Positions 47,154-61,120 are shown, counted from the stretch's first letter. The stretch is 64,000 nucleotides of DNA from CAVPUA01 sp963708805 (GCA_963708805.1 CAVPUA010000003.1:2418001-2482000), one strand, 5' to 3'. Translations and numbers: made by a program. The notes: generated by a model from the sequence alone, not told the origin.

Positions 47154-47584
47154 TCGGCAGCTCGCTCGCGAGCTGCTTCGAGGGTGGCCTGCATTCCCTT
47201 GCGATTGCGGGTGGGAAAGCCCATCAGCCGCAACGCCAGCCGATTCGCCACGTGTCGTGCGTCCCACTGCTCGGTGACCAGCGTGCCGCCTTCGACCGGC
47301 TCGAAGCGGTAGCGCCAGATGTGGCCGTTGAAGTGACGCCAGCCGATCGTCGTCGGCTCGTCGAACTCGACGACCGTGTTGAGGATCTTGTACGTGGCGC
47401 CCAGCTTCATGTCCATCGCGAACTTGGCGCCCATCGACAGCCGAGCCGGATTGCCTGTGCGCGCGGCCTGCACGCTGCCCGAGCCGTCCATGACCGGATG
47501 CATGGCCGGATCGGCGACGATGTCGAAGAGCCGCTGGGGATCGGCGGCGATCACTCGGGTCTCGGTGACGAGGTAGGCGCTCAT
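47131..47584 (-). CDS. SRPBCC-fold protein (frameshifted at the 3' end)
   Basis: About 150 residues from ATG 47584. The start SAYLVTETRVIAADPQRLFDIV and TTIGWRHFNGHIWRYRFEP are typical of actinobacterial SRPBCC/polyketide-cyclase-like proteins. One extra base near 47145 hides the stop TAG at 47131. The ligand is unknown. It sits on the opposite strand between the SCO1664-family and mshC genes, with 31 nt to the divergent mshC start. Confidence 0.78.
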
Positions 47585-47615
47585 GTCCCTGACTGTGCCG
47601 GATAACGTGGTCGGC

Positions 47616-48841
47616 ATGGAATCGTGGACGCGACCTGAAGTGCCGGAGCTGCCCGGACGGGGTCGCGGTCTTCGGCCTGTACGACACGGCGACCGGCCAG
47701 ATCCAGGCCGACGCGCGAGGACGACGGAAGCCGGCATCTACGTCTGCGGGATCACGCCCTACGACGCGACCCACCTCGGCCACGCCGCCACCTACCTCGC
47801 CTTCGACCTCGTCCAGCGCGTGTGGCTCGACGCCGGCCGCACGGTGCACTACGTCCAGAACGTCACCGACGTCGACGACCCGCTGCTCGAGCGGGCCGGC
47901 CAGACCGGCGAGAACTGGGTCGAGCTGGCCGAGCGCGAGATCGAGCTGTTCCGCGAGGACATGACGGCCCTGCGGGTGCTGCCGCCCGACGAGTACGTCG
48001 GCGCCGTCGAGTCGGTCGTCCCGATCACCGAGGCCATCGAGACGCTGCTCGAGTCCGGCGCGGCCTACCGCGTCGACGACGACATCTACTTCGACGTCAC
48101 CGCCAGCAAGCGCTTCGGCTACGAGTCCGAACTACGACCGCGAGACGATGCTCGAACTGTTCGGCCAGCGCGGCGGCGATCCGACCCACTGCCGGCAAGC
48201 GCGATCCGCTCGACTCACTGCTGTGGCGCGGGCACCGCGATCGGCGAGCCGTTCTGGGACACCGCGGTCGGCTCCGGCCGTCCCGGGCTGGCACATCGAG
48301 TGCTCGGTGATCGCGCTGAACCGGCTCGGCATGGACTTCGACGTCCAGGGCGGCGGCTCGGACCTGATCTTTCCCGCATCACGAGCACTCGGCCGCCCAC
48401 GCCGAGGCGCTGACCGGCGAGCATCCGTTCGCCGGCCTCTACGTCCACACCGGCATGATCGGGCTCGACGGCGAGAAGATGAGCAAGTCGCGCGGCAACC
48501 TGGTGTTCGTCTCCAAGCTGCGCAACGCCGGCGTCGACCCGATGGCGATCCGCCTGGCCCTGCTGGACGGCCACTACCGCGCCGATCGGGAGTGGACGGG
48601 CGGCCGGCTGCGCGCCGCGGAGGCGCGGCTGGCGCGCTGGCGCGCCGCGGTGCGCGCCGCGACGGGTGCCGACGCGCGCCCGCTGCTGGCCGAGGTGCGC
48701 GAGCGGCTCGCCGACGACCTCGACACCGCCGGCGCGATCGCCGCCGTCGACGCCTGGGCCGCGCGACGGGCGGCGACGACCCCGCTGGCACCGGCGCTGG
48801 CCCGCGACATGGTCGACGCGCTGCTCGGCGTGGCGCTCTAG
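47616..48841 (+). CDS. mshC: Cysteine:glucosaminyl-inositol ligase MshC (frameshifted)
   Basis: About 405-407 residues; at least five extra bases. MESWTRPEVPELPGRG is the MshC-specific N-terminus; YVCGITPYDATHLGHAATYL holds the zinc Cys and the HIGH-type motif, YVQNVTDVDDPLLERAG follows, and KMSKSRGNLVF is the KMSKS motif. MshC attaches cysteine to GlcN-inositol using ATP in mycothiol synthesis. It derives from cysteinyl-tRNA synthetase but is shorter. It fits the presence of a mycothiol-type DinB-fold enzyme at 17242. The stop overlaps the convergent PAC2 stop by 4 nt. Confidence 0.93.
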
Positions 48842-49735
48842 CGGTTGATCAGCGGCCTGCCGAAGCCGGGGCCGCCGCCCGGGCCCCGGTCGCCGCGGTC
48901 GCGACGGCGCAGGTAGCGCTCGAACTCCCGCGCGATCGCGTCGCCGGACGTCTCGCGCAGCTCGCCCTCGTCGTCGCGCTCCTCGAGGTTGCGGATGTAC
49001 TCGGTGACCTCGTCGTCCTCGGCCGCCATCTCGTCGACGAGCTTCTGCCACTCGTCGGCCTGCTGCGGCAGTTCGGCCAGCGGCACCGGGATGTCGAGGA
49101 CCTCCTCGACGCGGTGCAGCAGCGCGAGCGTCGCCTTCGGGTTCGGCGGCTGCGAGACGTAGTGCGGCACGCCGGCCCAGAACGAGATCGCCGGGATGCC
49201 GACCGCGACGCAGGCGTCCTGCAGCACGCCGACGATGCCGGTCGGCCCCTCGTAGCGGGAGCGCTCGAGCCCGTAGCGGGCCGCCGCCTCGGCGTCGTAG
49301 GCGGTGCCGGTGACCTGGGTGGGCCGGGTGTGCGGCGTGTCGGAGAGCAGCGCGCCCGAGGGTGACACCGTCTGGACGTCGAGTTCGGCGATCACGCCGA
49401 GCAGCTCGCCGCAGAACGCCCGCCAGCGCATGTTCGGCTCGATGCCGCGGACGAGCACCAGGTCGAACGTCGGCGCCGGGCGGGCGGCACCACGAGATGC
49501 GGGTGGTGGGCCAGGTGATCCGGCGGCTGACCCCGTCGACCAGCGAGACGTCCGGGCGGTTGACCTGGAAGTCGTAGTAGTCGTCGGGGTCGATCTCGGT
49601 GAGCGGCTGGGCGTCCCAGACCAGCTCGAGGTGCTCGATGGCTCCGCTCGCGGCGTCGCCGGCGTCGTTCCAGCCCTCGAACGCGGCGACCAGCACCGGG
49701 TTGGTCAGCGTGGGCCAGCCCTCGAACTCAGTCAC
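48838..49735 (-). CDS. PAC2-family protein (frameshifted)
   Basis: About 298 residues; one extra base near 49490. GWPTLTNPVLVAAFEGWNDAGDAASGA is the PAC2 signature; LVRGIEPNMRWRAFCGELL and AISFWAGVPHYVSQPPNPKA follow. PAC2 is named for eukaryotic proteasome assembly chaperone 2. In this genome the proteasome genes lie 14 kb downstream, as in M. tuberculosis (Rv2125), and a link to proteasome assembly is plausible but unproven. The C-terminal ~50 residues are charged and Gly-rich. Confidence 0.85.
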
Positions 49736-49877
49736 CCTCCCACCCTACGACTGGTCGGCGTCACCGTGCTCGAACGCCGAATCCCGGCGCGCCCGCCCGT
49801 ATGCTGGACATTCGAGCAATCCGGCCCTGCGGGCTGCCCGACCGTCCGACCAGTCGCCAACCGAGGATGCCGAAATC

Positions 49878-53680
<3,803 letters not shown>

Positions 53681-53684
53681 CGCG

Positions 53685-54341
53685 GTGCGGCGTCAGGACC
53701 TGCGGGGCGTGCTGTTCGACATGGACGGGACCTTGCTGGATTCGGAGAAGGTCTGGGCCCTGGCCCTGCACGATCTCGCGGCCGAGTTGGGCGGTGAGCT
53801 CTCCTCAGCCGCCCGCGCGCAGATGGTGGGCGGCAGCATGGGCTCCTCGACGGCCATCCTGCACGACGATCTCGGCATCGACGCCGACCCGGAGACGAGC
53901 AGCGCCTACCTGACCGAGCGGATGGCCGAGTTGTTCGCCACCGATCTGGAATGGAAGCCGGGGGCGCGCGATCTCCTGGTCGCTGTTCGCGACGCCGGGC
54001 TGCCCGCGGTCCTGGTGACCGCCACCCACCGACGGCTGACCGACATCGCGCTGGGCTTCATGGGTCGCGAGTTGTTCACGGCCTCGGTCTGCGGAGACGA
54101 GGTCGGACGGTCGAAGCCGGATCCGGAGTCCTACCTGCGCGCGGCGTCGCTGGCCGGCGCGACCCCGTCCACGTGCATCGCGATCGAGGACTCGATCACC
54201 GGCGTCGCGTCGGCCCGCGCCGCCGGTTGCGTGGTGATCGCGGTGCCCAGCGAGGTGGCGGTGCCACCGACGTCCGGCGTGACGATCATCCACAGCCTGG
54301 TCGGAGTCGGGGTCGACGAACTGGTGCTACTGGCCGGCTGA
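53685..54341 (+). CDS. HAD-family phosphatase
   Basis: 218 residues. Motif I DMDGTLLDSE at 12-21 gives the nucleophile Asp; VTATHRRLTDIALGFMG is motif II (Thr) and KPDPESYLRAA plus IEDSITGVASARAAG are motif III and IV of the beta-phosphoglucomutase-like subgroup. Substrate unknown (sugar phosphate likely). GTG 53685 lies 4 nt after metH, so it may be translated from the same mRNA. The 3' end overlaps the convergent nuclease gene by 15 nt. Confidence 0.88.
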   Translation: MRRQDLRGVLFDMDGTLLDSEKVWALALHDLAAELGGELSSAARAQMVGGSMGSSTAILHDDLGIDADPETSSAYLTERMAELFATDLEWKPGARDLLVAVRDAGLPAVLVTATHRRLTDIALGFMGRELFTASVCGDEVGRSKPDPESYLRAASLAGATPSTCIAIEDSITGVASARAAGCVVIAVPSEVAVPPTSGVTIIHSLVGVGVDELVLLAG

Positions 54342-55236
54342 GCCCTCGACCGGCGCCGCGACCCGGCGATCACGGCCTGAGGCAGCGAGGGCATCGGCCG
54401 GAAAGGGTGGCGGCGTTCCGCCGAACGCTGGGCACAGCGCCTGGTGATCGCACCACGAACACAACCGGCTCGGGCTCGGTCGGAAATCCCGGGCCTCGAC
54501 GGCGCGGGCGATCGCCTTCCAGATCGCCTGCAGCGTCCGCTCGAAGCGCTCGAGTTCGTCGGCGTCGGGTGCGTAGCTCAACGTGTCACGGTCGGCGAGG
54601 TACATCAGCCGCAGCTGGCGCGGGACGACGCCGCGGAGCCGCCAGAGCACGAGGGCGTAGAACTTCATCTGGAACAGCGCCTTCGCCTCGAACGCCTCCC
54701 GTGGCAACGAACCGGTCTTGTAGTCGACGACCCGGATGTCGCCGGCCGGCGAGACGTCGATGCGATCGACGTAGCCCCGTAAGCCGCAACCCGTCGATGA
54801 CGATCTCGACCAGTTCCTCGCGCGATGCCGGCTCGAGCCGGGTCGGGTCTTCGAGCGCGAAGTAGTTGTCGACGAGATCGCCGGCCGAGGCGAGCCATTC
54901 GGCGAGCTCGGTGCCGTTCTCGTCGGCGGCGAACAACTCGCCGACCCGCGGGTCGTCGATCAGCAACTGCTGCCAGGCCGGACCGACCAGTTCGCGGGCG
55001 GCCTCGACGGTGCGCTGTGCGGCCGGCAGGTCGTACACCCGCTCGAGCACCGAGTGCACGACCGTGCCACGCGTGGCGGCCCGCGACGCCGCCTCGGGCA
55101 GCCGGTCGATGGTGCGGAAGCGATACAGCAACGGGCAGGTCTTGAAGTCGGCCGCGCGGGACGGCGACAGCGAACCGAGCACCACGGGGGCGTCGTCGTT
55201 CGCGGTTGTCGTCGTCTCGTCCACGGTCACCGTCAT
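54327..55236 (-). CDS. RecB-family PD-(D/E)XK nuclease (frameshifted)
   Basis: About 302 residues; one extra base near 54785. LSPSRAADFKTCPLLYRFR is the N-terminal cysteine-bearing motif; VDYKTGSLPREAFEAKALFQ holds the catalytic D-E-K; RLCSWCDHQALCPAF supplies the last cysteines of an iron-sulfur cluster. It corresponds to the RecB C-terminal-type nuclease (Rv2119). It is not part of a RecBCD operon, and its cellular role is unknown. Confidence 0.88.
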
Positions 55237-55297
55237 GTCCTCACGGTAGGCCGCGGGTACGACAGTTTCCGGTCGGCACGCGGGCAGCGGGGACCGC

Positions 55298-55954
55298 TCA
55301 CAGCAAATGGATCCGACTCAGCGGCCAGACCACGACAAAGGCCCGGCCGACGATCGTCGACGCCTTGATGGGGCCGAAGTACCGGCTGTCCTTCGAGTCG
55401 CACCGGTTGTCGCCCATCACCCAGACGTCGCCCCTGGGGATCGCCACGGTGGCGGGTTCGGTGCCGAGCGTCGTCCCCGACTGGCAGGCCGGATTGATGT
55501 ACTTCTCGGTCAGCTGCTTGCCGTCCACGAAGACGTGACCTGAGTTGATGGTGACGGTCTGCCCGCCGACGGCGATCACTCGCTTGACCAGCACCGAATC
55601 GGTCGTGTCCAAGTCGGGTGGGCGCGAGAAGACGACGATGTCGCCGTCGTGCACCGAGTGGAAGTGGTAGGACAGCTTGTTGACCAGCAGGTAGTCGTCC
55701 TGACAGCCCGAGCAGCCGTGCAGGGTGGTCTCCATCGATTCCGAGGGCACGTAGAACGGCTCGAGGACGAACGTCCGCAACACGAAGGTGAATACCGCGG
55801 CCAGCGCGACGACCGTGACCAGGCGGATCAGCGGGGCGAATCGACTACGGCGTCTGGGTTCGCTGACGCGACGCCGCTTGCCCCTCGTCTCGCCCGCGGC
55901 GCGGCGCGCGGCAATGTGCGCATCGAGGCGTGCGCGGAGGTCGTCGTCGTCCAT
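55298..55954 (-). CDS. lepB: Signal peptidase I
   Basis: 218 residues from ATG 55954. A basic cytoplasmic region (RGKRRRVSEPRRRSRF) precedes one membrane helix (IRLVTVVALAAVFTFVLRTF), then FYVPSESMETTLHG with the catalytic Ser, SVLVKRVIAVGG with the catalytic Lys and GDNRCDSKDSRYFGPI. It cleaves signal peptides at the outer face. An upstream GTG would lengthen the protein and run into the divergent M50 gene, so ATG 55954 is chosen. The single copy stands alone between the nuclease and M50 genes. Confidence 0.92.
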   Translation of the reverse strand: MDDDDLRARLDAHIAARRAAGETRGKRRRVSEPRRRSRFAPLIRLVTVVALAAVFTFVLRTFVLEPFYVPSESMETTLHGCSGCQDDYLLVNKLSYHFHSVHDGDIVVFSRPPDLDTTDSVLVKRVIAVGGQTVTINSGHVFVDGKQLTEKYINPACQSGTTLGTEPATVAIPRGDVWVMGDNRCDSKDSRYFGPIKASTIVGRAFVVVWPLSRIHLL

Positions 55955-56016
55955 CGTGGTCGTACGGTAACGGTCCTGAGCGGTCGCCGCGGCGCCGTGC
56001 CCGTACGATCCGCGGC

Positions 56017-57171
56017 GTGGATTCGCCGGCGCCACCACCTCGCCGGGCGCCGGCGTCCCGGCCGGCGGCGCTGCTGCGGGTCGGGCGGATCCTGGGCGTG
56101 CCGGTGTACTTCGCGCCCTCCTGGGTACTGGTCGCCACCGCGGTCACGATCGCCTACAGCGGACTGCTCCGTTCGCTGGTCGACGGGCTCTCGACCCGCA
56201 CCTCCTATCTGGCGGCATTCGGGTTCGCCGTGGCCCTGGCCCTCTGCGTTCTCGCGCACGAACTGGGCCACACGGCGGTCAGCCTGGCGCTCGGGCATCC
56301 GGTCCGGCGCATCGTGATCTACCTGCTCGGTGGGGTCTCGGAGATCGACACCGACGTCGAGCGTCCCCGCGACGAACTGCTCATCGCCGCCGCCGGGCCG
56401 CTGGCCTCCGGCCTGATCGCCGCGGCTGGCGGGCGCGCTGACCCTGTTCGCGCCCGATCGCAGCCTATGGCTGGCGCTATTGGCCTTACTGGCGTGGAGC
56501 AATGTCGGAGTGGCCGTGTTCAACGCCTGCCGGGGCTGCCGCTGGACGGCGGGCGAGTCCTGCGCGCGGCCGTCTGGGCGCTCACTCGCTCGGTACGCAC
56601 CGGAACGGTGGTCGGCGCCTGGGTCGGCCGCGTGCTGGCGGTGGTCATCGCCGTGGGGAGCGCTCTGTCTCTCGGCCAGACCTGGGGCGTCGCCGACGTT
56701 CGATCGTGGGACTGCTCGTCGCGGCTTTCATGTGGTTCGGCGCCGGCCGCGCGCTTGCCGCGGCCGCCTTCCGGGAGCGGACCGCGACGGTGCGGGTCAG
56801 GCGACCTGCTGCGCCCGGGCGTCCTCGTTTCGCCCGACACCTCGCTCGCCGAGGCCATGCGGCGGGCCCGGGAGAGTTCGGCCCGTGGGATCGTCGTCGT
56901 CGACAGCGAATACCGCCCGCAAGCAATCGTGGAGGAGAACCGAGTGCGCGACGTCCCCGTCGAGCGACAGGCCTGGACGCCGGTGACGGCGGTCGCCCGT
57001 CCGCTCGAGCCCGGGTTGGTGATCTCCGACACGCTGGGCGGGGCCGCCCTGATGAACGCCGTGCGCTCGACGCCGGCCGGCGAGTATCTCGTCGTCGGCG
57101 CCGACGGACATCCGGCCGGCATCCTGGCCGCCGGCGATCTGGCCGCGGCGCTCGGCGGGGGCCGGCGATGA
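56017..57171 (+). CDS. Site-2 protease (M50) with CBS domains (frameshifted)
   Basis: About 384 residues; net zero change from two extra bases (near 56436, 56803) and two missing ones (near 56530, 56702). Zinc motif LAHELGHTAVSLALGH (HExxH) near residue 84, GVSEIDTDVERP, and LPGLPLDGGRVLRA (the LDG motif) mark the S2P family; the C-terminal ~120 residues hold CBS motifs (DTLGGAALMNAVRSTPAGEY). It cleaves membrane-embedded substrates such as anti-sigma factors; the RskA-like factor at 17878 is a candidate. The stop overlaps the trmI start by 4 nt. Downstream of a GTG start. Confidence 0.85.
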   Translation: MDSPAPPPRRAPASRPAALLRVGRILGVPVYFAPSWVLVATAVTIAYSGLLRSLVDGLSTRTSYLAAFGFAVALALCVLAHELGHTAVSLALGHPVRRIVIYLLGGVSEIDTDVERPRDELLIAAAGPLASGLIAAAGGRADPVRARSQPMAGAIGLTGVEQCRSGRVQRLPGLPLDGGRVLRAAVWALTRSVRTGTVVGAWVGRVLAVVIAVGSALSLGQTWGVADVRSWDCSSRLSCGSAPAARLPRPPSGSGPRRCGSGDLLRPGVLVSPDTSLAEAMRRARESSARGIVVVDSEYRPQAIVEENRVRDVPVERQAWTPVTAVARPLEPGLVISDTLGGAALMNAVRSTPAGEYLVVGADGHPAGILAAGDLAAALGGGRR

Positions 57172-58063
57172 ACCGCAGCGGGGTGTTCGAGGCGGGTGAG
57201 CGGGTTCAGCTCAGCGACAACAAGGGCCGCCTGCACACCGTCACACTCGAGCCGGGCAAGCAGTTCCACACCCACCGCGGCGCCATCGAGCACGATGCGC
57301 TGATCGGCCAGCCCGAGGGCAGTCTGGCGGTGTCGACGGGCGGTACGGCCTACCTCGCCCTGCGACCGCTGCTGGCCGACTTCGTGCTTTCGATGCCCCG
57401 AGGCGCCGCGGTGATCTATCCCAAGGACGCCGCCCAGATCGTCGCCCTGGGCGACATCTACCCCGGCGCCACCGTCCTCGAGGCGGGCGCCGGGTCGGGT
57501 GCGCTGACCTGCTCGTTGCTGCGCGCGGTCGGGCCGACCGGACGGGTCATCTCGTACGAACTACGCGAAGATCACGCCGAGTTCGCGGCCCGTAACGTCG
57601 AGACCTTCTTCGGCGAGCGACCGTCGAACTGGGAGCTGCGCCTCGGTGACCTGGCCGATCACGATCCGGGGGAGCCGGCCGACCGGGTGATCCTCGACAT
57701 GCTCGCGCCCTGGCTGGTGCTGCCCACCGCGTCCGCGACGCTCCGCCCCGGCGGCGTGCTGGTCGGTTACGTGGCCACCACGACGCAACTGTCGCGTCTG
57801 GTCGAAGCCGTCCGGGCGATCGGCGGCTACACCGAGCCCACCTCGTGGGAGACGATGGTCCGCGGGCTGGCACGTGGTCGGCCTCGCCGTCCGGCCCGAG
57901 CATCGAATGATCGGGCACACCGCGTTCCTGATGACGACACGACGACTGGCACCCGGCGTGGACGCCCCGGCTCGCCAGCGGCGTCCGGCCAAGAACGCCG
58001 AGCTGGAGGCCGCGCTGTCCGACGGGTCCGGAGGACATCCGCCCGCCGCGGGTACTTCCCTGA
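57168..58063 (+). CDS. trmI: tRNA (adenine-58-N1)-methyltransferase TrmI (frameshifted)
   Basis: About 297 residues; extra bases near 57873 and 58030. FHTHRGAIEHDALIGQPEGS and PRGAAVIYPKDAAQIVALGD are TrmI-specific; ATVLEAGAGSGALTCSLLRAVG is SAM motif I; VILDMLAPWLVL is the catalytic motif. It methylates A58 in the T-loop of tRNAs as a homotetramer. The ATG overlaps the M50 stop. The corrected stop TGA at 58061 is 3 nt before the convergent ferredoxin stop. Confidence 0.9.
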
Positions 58064-58065
58064 CG

Positions 58066-58354
58066 TCAGGCCTCGGGACCGGCGACCTCGACGCCGTCGG
58101 TCTCGCGCTCGACGTGGATGCACGCGCCCGGGCACTCCTTGGCCGAGTCGATCACGTCCAGGCGAAGTCGCTCCGGGCACGGGAGTTCGCGCACCCTCGG
58201 CGGCCAGCAGCTCACCGTCGTCGTCCTTGACGTAGGCCAGACCGTCGATGTCGAACTCGAAGACCTCAGGCGCGTACTGGACGCACAGGCCGTCGCCCGT
58301 GCACAGCTCTTGATCAATCCAGACCCGCAGACCCGCCGAAGTCGTGTCAGTCAC
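58066..58354 (-). CDS. Small [3Fe-4S]-type ferredoxin (frameshifted)
   Basis: About 95 residues; one extra base near 58195. RVWIDQELCTGDGLCVQYAPEVF carries the first cysteines (CTGDGLC, six apart) and AKECPGACIHVE the last pair, as in short actinobacterial ferredoxins that carry one cluster. Such ferredoxins often serve cytochromes P450 or other oxygenases, but none is nearby. The start is GTG 58354, 166 nt from the divergent arc start; the region between holds the promoters of both. Confidence 0.85.
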
Positions 58355-58408
58355 GTTCTCTTCCTCTGTTCGTCATCTCATCGGCGCGCCCAGCGACGCG
58401 CAAGGTGC

Positions 58409-58434
58409 CTAGTGTTGCCTAATGTTGAGACTAG
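58409..58434 (+). promoter_or_regulatory. Promoter region of arc with -10-like TAGTGT and flanking inverted repeat
   Basis: TAGTGT at 58410-58415 could serve as a -10 element; the same hexamer occurs upstream of pup (63591-63596). CTAGT (58409-58413) and ACTAG (58430-58434) flank the segment as an inverted repeat with a 16-nt spacer. Weak evidence. Confidence 0.3.
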
Positions 58435-58520
58435 TTCGTGAGGAGTGGCACCCCGCACTCGAACGTTCCGTCTGTGTAGGGTTGGTTTTCGCGAACACCG
58501 AAGCATTTCGGAGGTGCCGC

Positions 58521-60287
58521 ATGGCGTTCGAGCCTGGCAATCACGACGGGTCATACGAGGCTGCCGACGAAACGGAACTTCGTCGTCGCACCGCCTTCCT
58601 CGAGCAGGAGCTCAGCCTGCTGCGCGCGAAGGTGTCCGAGTCGCCGCGGCACATGCGCGCGCTCGAAGACCGCCTGGCCGAATCGCAGGCCCGCGTCGCC
58701 GGCCTCACCGAGCGCAACGAGCGCCTGGCGACCACCCTGCGCGAGGCCCGCGACCAGATGGTGGCGCTCAAGGAAGAGATCGATCGCCTCGCCCAGCCGC
58801 CGAGCGGTTACGGCGTGTACCTCGAGACGTTCGAGGACGGCACCGTCGACATCTTCACCTCCGGGCGCAAGCTGCGCGTGGCGGTCTCGCCCCAGGTCGA
58901 GGTCGGTGAGCTTCAGCACGGCCAGGAGGTCATGCTGAACGAGGCCATGAACGTCGTGGCCGCGCGGGGCAGTGAGCGGGTCGGCGACATCGTCATGCTC
59001 AAGGAGCTGCTCGAGGGCGGCGACCGCGCCCTGGTCGTCGGGCACACCGACGAGGAGCGGGTCGTCCACATCGCCGACGTCCTTCGCGACCAGCCGATGC
59101 GCGTCGGCGATTCACTGCTGCTCGAGCCCCGCTCGTCCTACGTGTACGAACGCATCCCGAAGAGCGAGGTCGAGGATCTCGTCCTCGAAGAGGTGCCCGA
59201 CATCGACTACAGCGACATCGGTGGCCTGAGCAGCCAGATCGAGTCGATCCGCGATGCGGTCGAGTTGCCGTTCCTGCACGCCGAGCTGTTCCGCGAGCAC
59301 GAGCTGCGGCCGCCGAAGGGCATCCTGCTGTACGGCCCGCCCGGCTGCGGCAAGACGCTGATCGCGAAGGCCGTGGCCAACTCGCTGGCCAAGCAGGTCC
59401 AGAAGGTGCACGGTGGCGACGAGAAGGCCACGGCGTTCTTCCTGAACATCAAGGGCCCGGAACTGCTGAACAAATACGTCGGCGAGACCGAGCGCCACAT
59501 CCGGCTGGTCTTCCAGCGGGCGCGCGAGAAGGCCAGCGACGGCACGCCGGTGATCGTCTTCTTCGACGAGATGGACTCGATCTTCCGCACGCGCGGATCG
59601 GGCGTCTCATCCGATGTCGAGAACACCATCGTCCCGCAGCTGCTCAGCGAGATCGACGGCGTCGAGGGCCTCGAGAACGTGATCGTGATCGGCGCCTCCA
59701 ACCGCGAGGACATGATCGACCCGGCGATCCTTCGTCCGGGCCGGCTGGACGTCAAGATCAAGATCGAACGGCCGGACGCGGAGGCCGCCCGAGACATCTT
59801 CTCCAAGTACTTGACGACGACGCTGCCGATCCACGAAGAAGATCTCGCCGAGCAGAGCGGAAGCCGCGAGGGCACGGTGGCCGCGATGATCCAGCACACG
59901 GTCGAGCGGATGTACTCCGAAGCCGAAGAGAACCGCTTCCTGGAAGTCACCTACGCCAACGGCGACAAGGAAACCCTCTACTTCAAGGACTTCAACTCCG
60001 GCGCGATGATCCAGAACATCGTCGACCGGGCCAAGAAGATGGCGATCAAGGATCTGCTGACCACCGGTCAGAAGGGTCTGCGCCTGCAGCACCTGATGGC
60101 CGCCTGCGTCGACGAGTTCCGCGAGAACGAGGATCTGCCCAACACGACCAACCCCGACGACTGGGCGCGGATCTCGGGCAAGAAGGGCGAGCGGATCGTC
60201 TACATCCGCACGCTCGTCTCGGGCAGCAAGGGCTCGGACGCCGGACGGGCGATCGACACGGTGGGCAACACCGGCCAGTACCTGTGA
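58521..60287 (+). CDS. arc: Proteasome-activating ATPase ARC/Mpa
   Basis: 588 residues. ATG 58521 is chosen because GGAGG lies 7 nt upstream; the frame is open further. A coiled coil at residues ~15-90 (FLEQELSLLRAKV..) grips Pup, then OB domains, then AAA: Walker A GPPGCGKTLIAK (about residue 272), Walker B IVFFDEMDSIF. The C-terminus GQYL is the proteasome-docking tail. It forms the hexamer that unfolds pupylated proteins for the 20S core. Followed by a strong hairpin terminator. Upstream of dop by 1.2 kb with two genes between. Confidence 0.96.
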   Translation: MAFEPGNHDGSYEAADETELRRRTAFLEQELSLLRAKVSESPRHMRALEDRLAESQARVAGLTERNERLATTLREARDQMVALKEEIDRLAQPPSGYGVYLETFEDGTVDIFTSGRKLRVAVSPQVEVGELQHGQEVMLNEAMNVVAARGSERVGDIVMLKELLEGGDRALVVGHTDEERVVHIADVLRDQPMRVGDSLLLEPRSSYVYERIPKSEVEDLVLEEVPDIDYSDIGGLSSQIESIRDAVELPFLHAELFREHELRPPKGILLYGPPGCGKTLIAKAVANSLAKQVQKVHGGDEKATAFFLNIKGPELLNKYVGETERHIRLVFQRAREKASDGTPVIVFFDEMDSIFRTRGSGVSSDVENTIVPQLLSEIDGVEGLENVIVIGASNREDMIDPAILRPGRLDVKIKIERPDAEAARDIFSKYLTTTLPIHEEDLAEQSGSREGTVAAMIQHTVERMYSEAEENRFLEVTYANGDKETLYFKDFNSGAMIQNIVDRAKKMAIKDLLTTGQKGLRLQHLMAACVDEFRENEDLPNTTNPDDWARISGKKGERIVYIRTLVSGSKGSDAGRAIDTVGNTGQYL

Positions 60288-60294
60288 CCGTCGC

Positions 60295-60341
60295 ACTTCG
60301 GGTCGGATGTCCGCGCTGAGCGCGGCTGTCCGTCCCGAAGT
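60295..60341 (+). terminator. Nested stem-loop downstream of arc
   Basis: Outer arms ACTTCGGG...CCCGAAGT with a T/T mismatch and extra GCGGA/TCCG-type pairs, and an inner CCGCGC-tga-GCGCGG hairpin. It lies 8 nt after the arc stop and 9 nt before the TSUP gene start; a short TTTG follows. Confidence 0.7.
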
Positions 60342-60349
60342 TTGACTGA

Positions 60350-61102
60350 ATGAACATCTGGCAGGGTCTGCTGGTCTTCGTCGCCGGTATCGCGGCCGGG
60401 ACGATCAACACCGTCGTCGGATCCGGCACGTTGATCACGTTTCCCGTCCTGCTCGGCGTGGGAATCGCGCCGGTGACCGCCAACGTCAGCAACACGCTGG
60501 GGCTGTTCCCGGGCTCGTTCGTCGGTGCGTACGGCTACCGCCGCGAACTGGCCGGACAGCGGCAGCGGCTGCTCTGGCTGGTATCGGCCGCGGTGATCGG
60601 CGGTGCGGTCGGCGCCGTCCTGCTGTTGACGCTGCCCGCCGACGCGTTCAAGGCGATCGTGCCGGCGCTGATCGTGATCGCCCTGCTTCTCGTCGTCTTC
60701 GGGCCGAGGCTCAACCGGCGGCTGGCGACCACCGCGCACGCGGCCACCGATCGAGTCACGCCGCTGCTCTGGATCGCCGTGCTGGGCACCGGAATCTATG
60801 GCGGCTACTTCGGCGCGGCCCAGGGCGTGCTGCTCATGGCGATCATGGGCGTGCTGCTGGCCGAGACGCTGCAACGGCAGAACGCCCTCAAGAACGTTCT
60901 GGCCGGAAGCGTCAACTTCGTGGCCGCGATCGTGTTCGTGTTCACCGCGCACATCGACTGGGCGGCGGCCGGGCTCATCGCCGGCGGATCGATCATCGGC
61001 GGCATGGTCGGGGCCCGCATCGGACGCCGACTGCCGCCCGCCGCGCTGCGTGGATTGATCGTCGTCGTCGGCATCGCGGCTCTGGTCAAGCTGCTCGCCT
61101 GA
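60350..61102 (+). CDS. TSUP (TauE/SafE) family membrane transporter
   Basis: 250 residues with about eight membrane helices. The two repeat halves each have a glycine-rich signature: GTINTVVGSGTLITFPVLL with ANVSNTLGLFPGS, and YGGYFGAAQGVLLMAIMGVL with NALKNVLAGSVNF. Members export sulfite, sulfoacetate or similar anions; substrate unknown. It begins 9 nt after the arc terminator hairpin, suggesting some transcripts read through. No proteasome link known. Confidence 0.88.
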   Translation: MNIWQGLLVFVAGIAAGTINTVVGSGTLITFPVLLGVGIAPVTANVSNTLGLFPGSFVGAYGYRRELAGQRQRLLWLVSAAVIGGAVGAVLLLTLPADAFKAIVPALIVIALLLVVFGPRLNRRLATTAHAATDRVTPLLWIAVLGTGIYGGYFGAAQGVLLMAIMGVLLAETLQRQNALKNVLAGSVNFVAAIVFVFTAHIDWAAAGLIAGGSIIGGMVGARIGRRLPPAALRGLIVVVGIAALVKLLA

Positions 61103-61120
61103 GCTGCCCATACTGGACGA

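Noticed and set aside
49737..49877. A cobalamin or SAH riboswitch upstream of metH
   Set aside because: The leader is short and has neither the B12 box nor the conserved SAH-aptamer core; only a small GC hairpin is seen.
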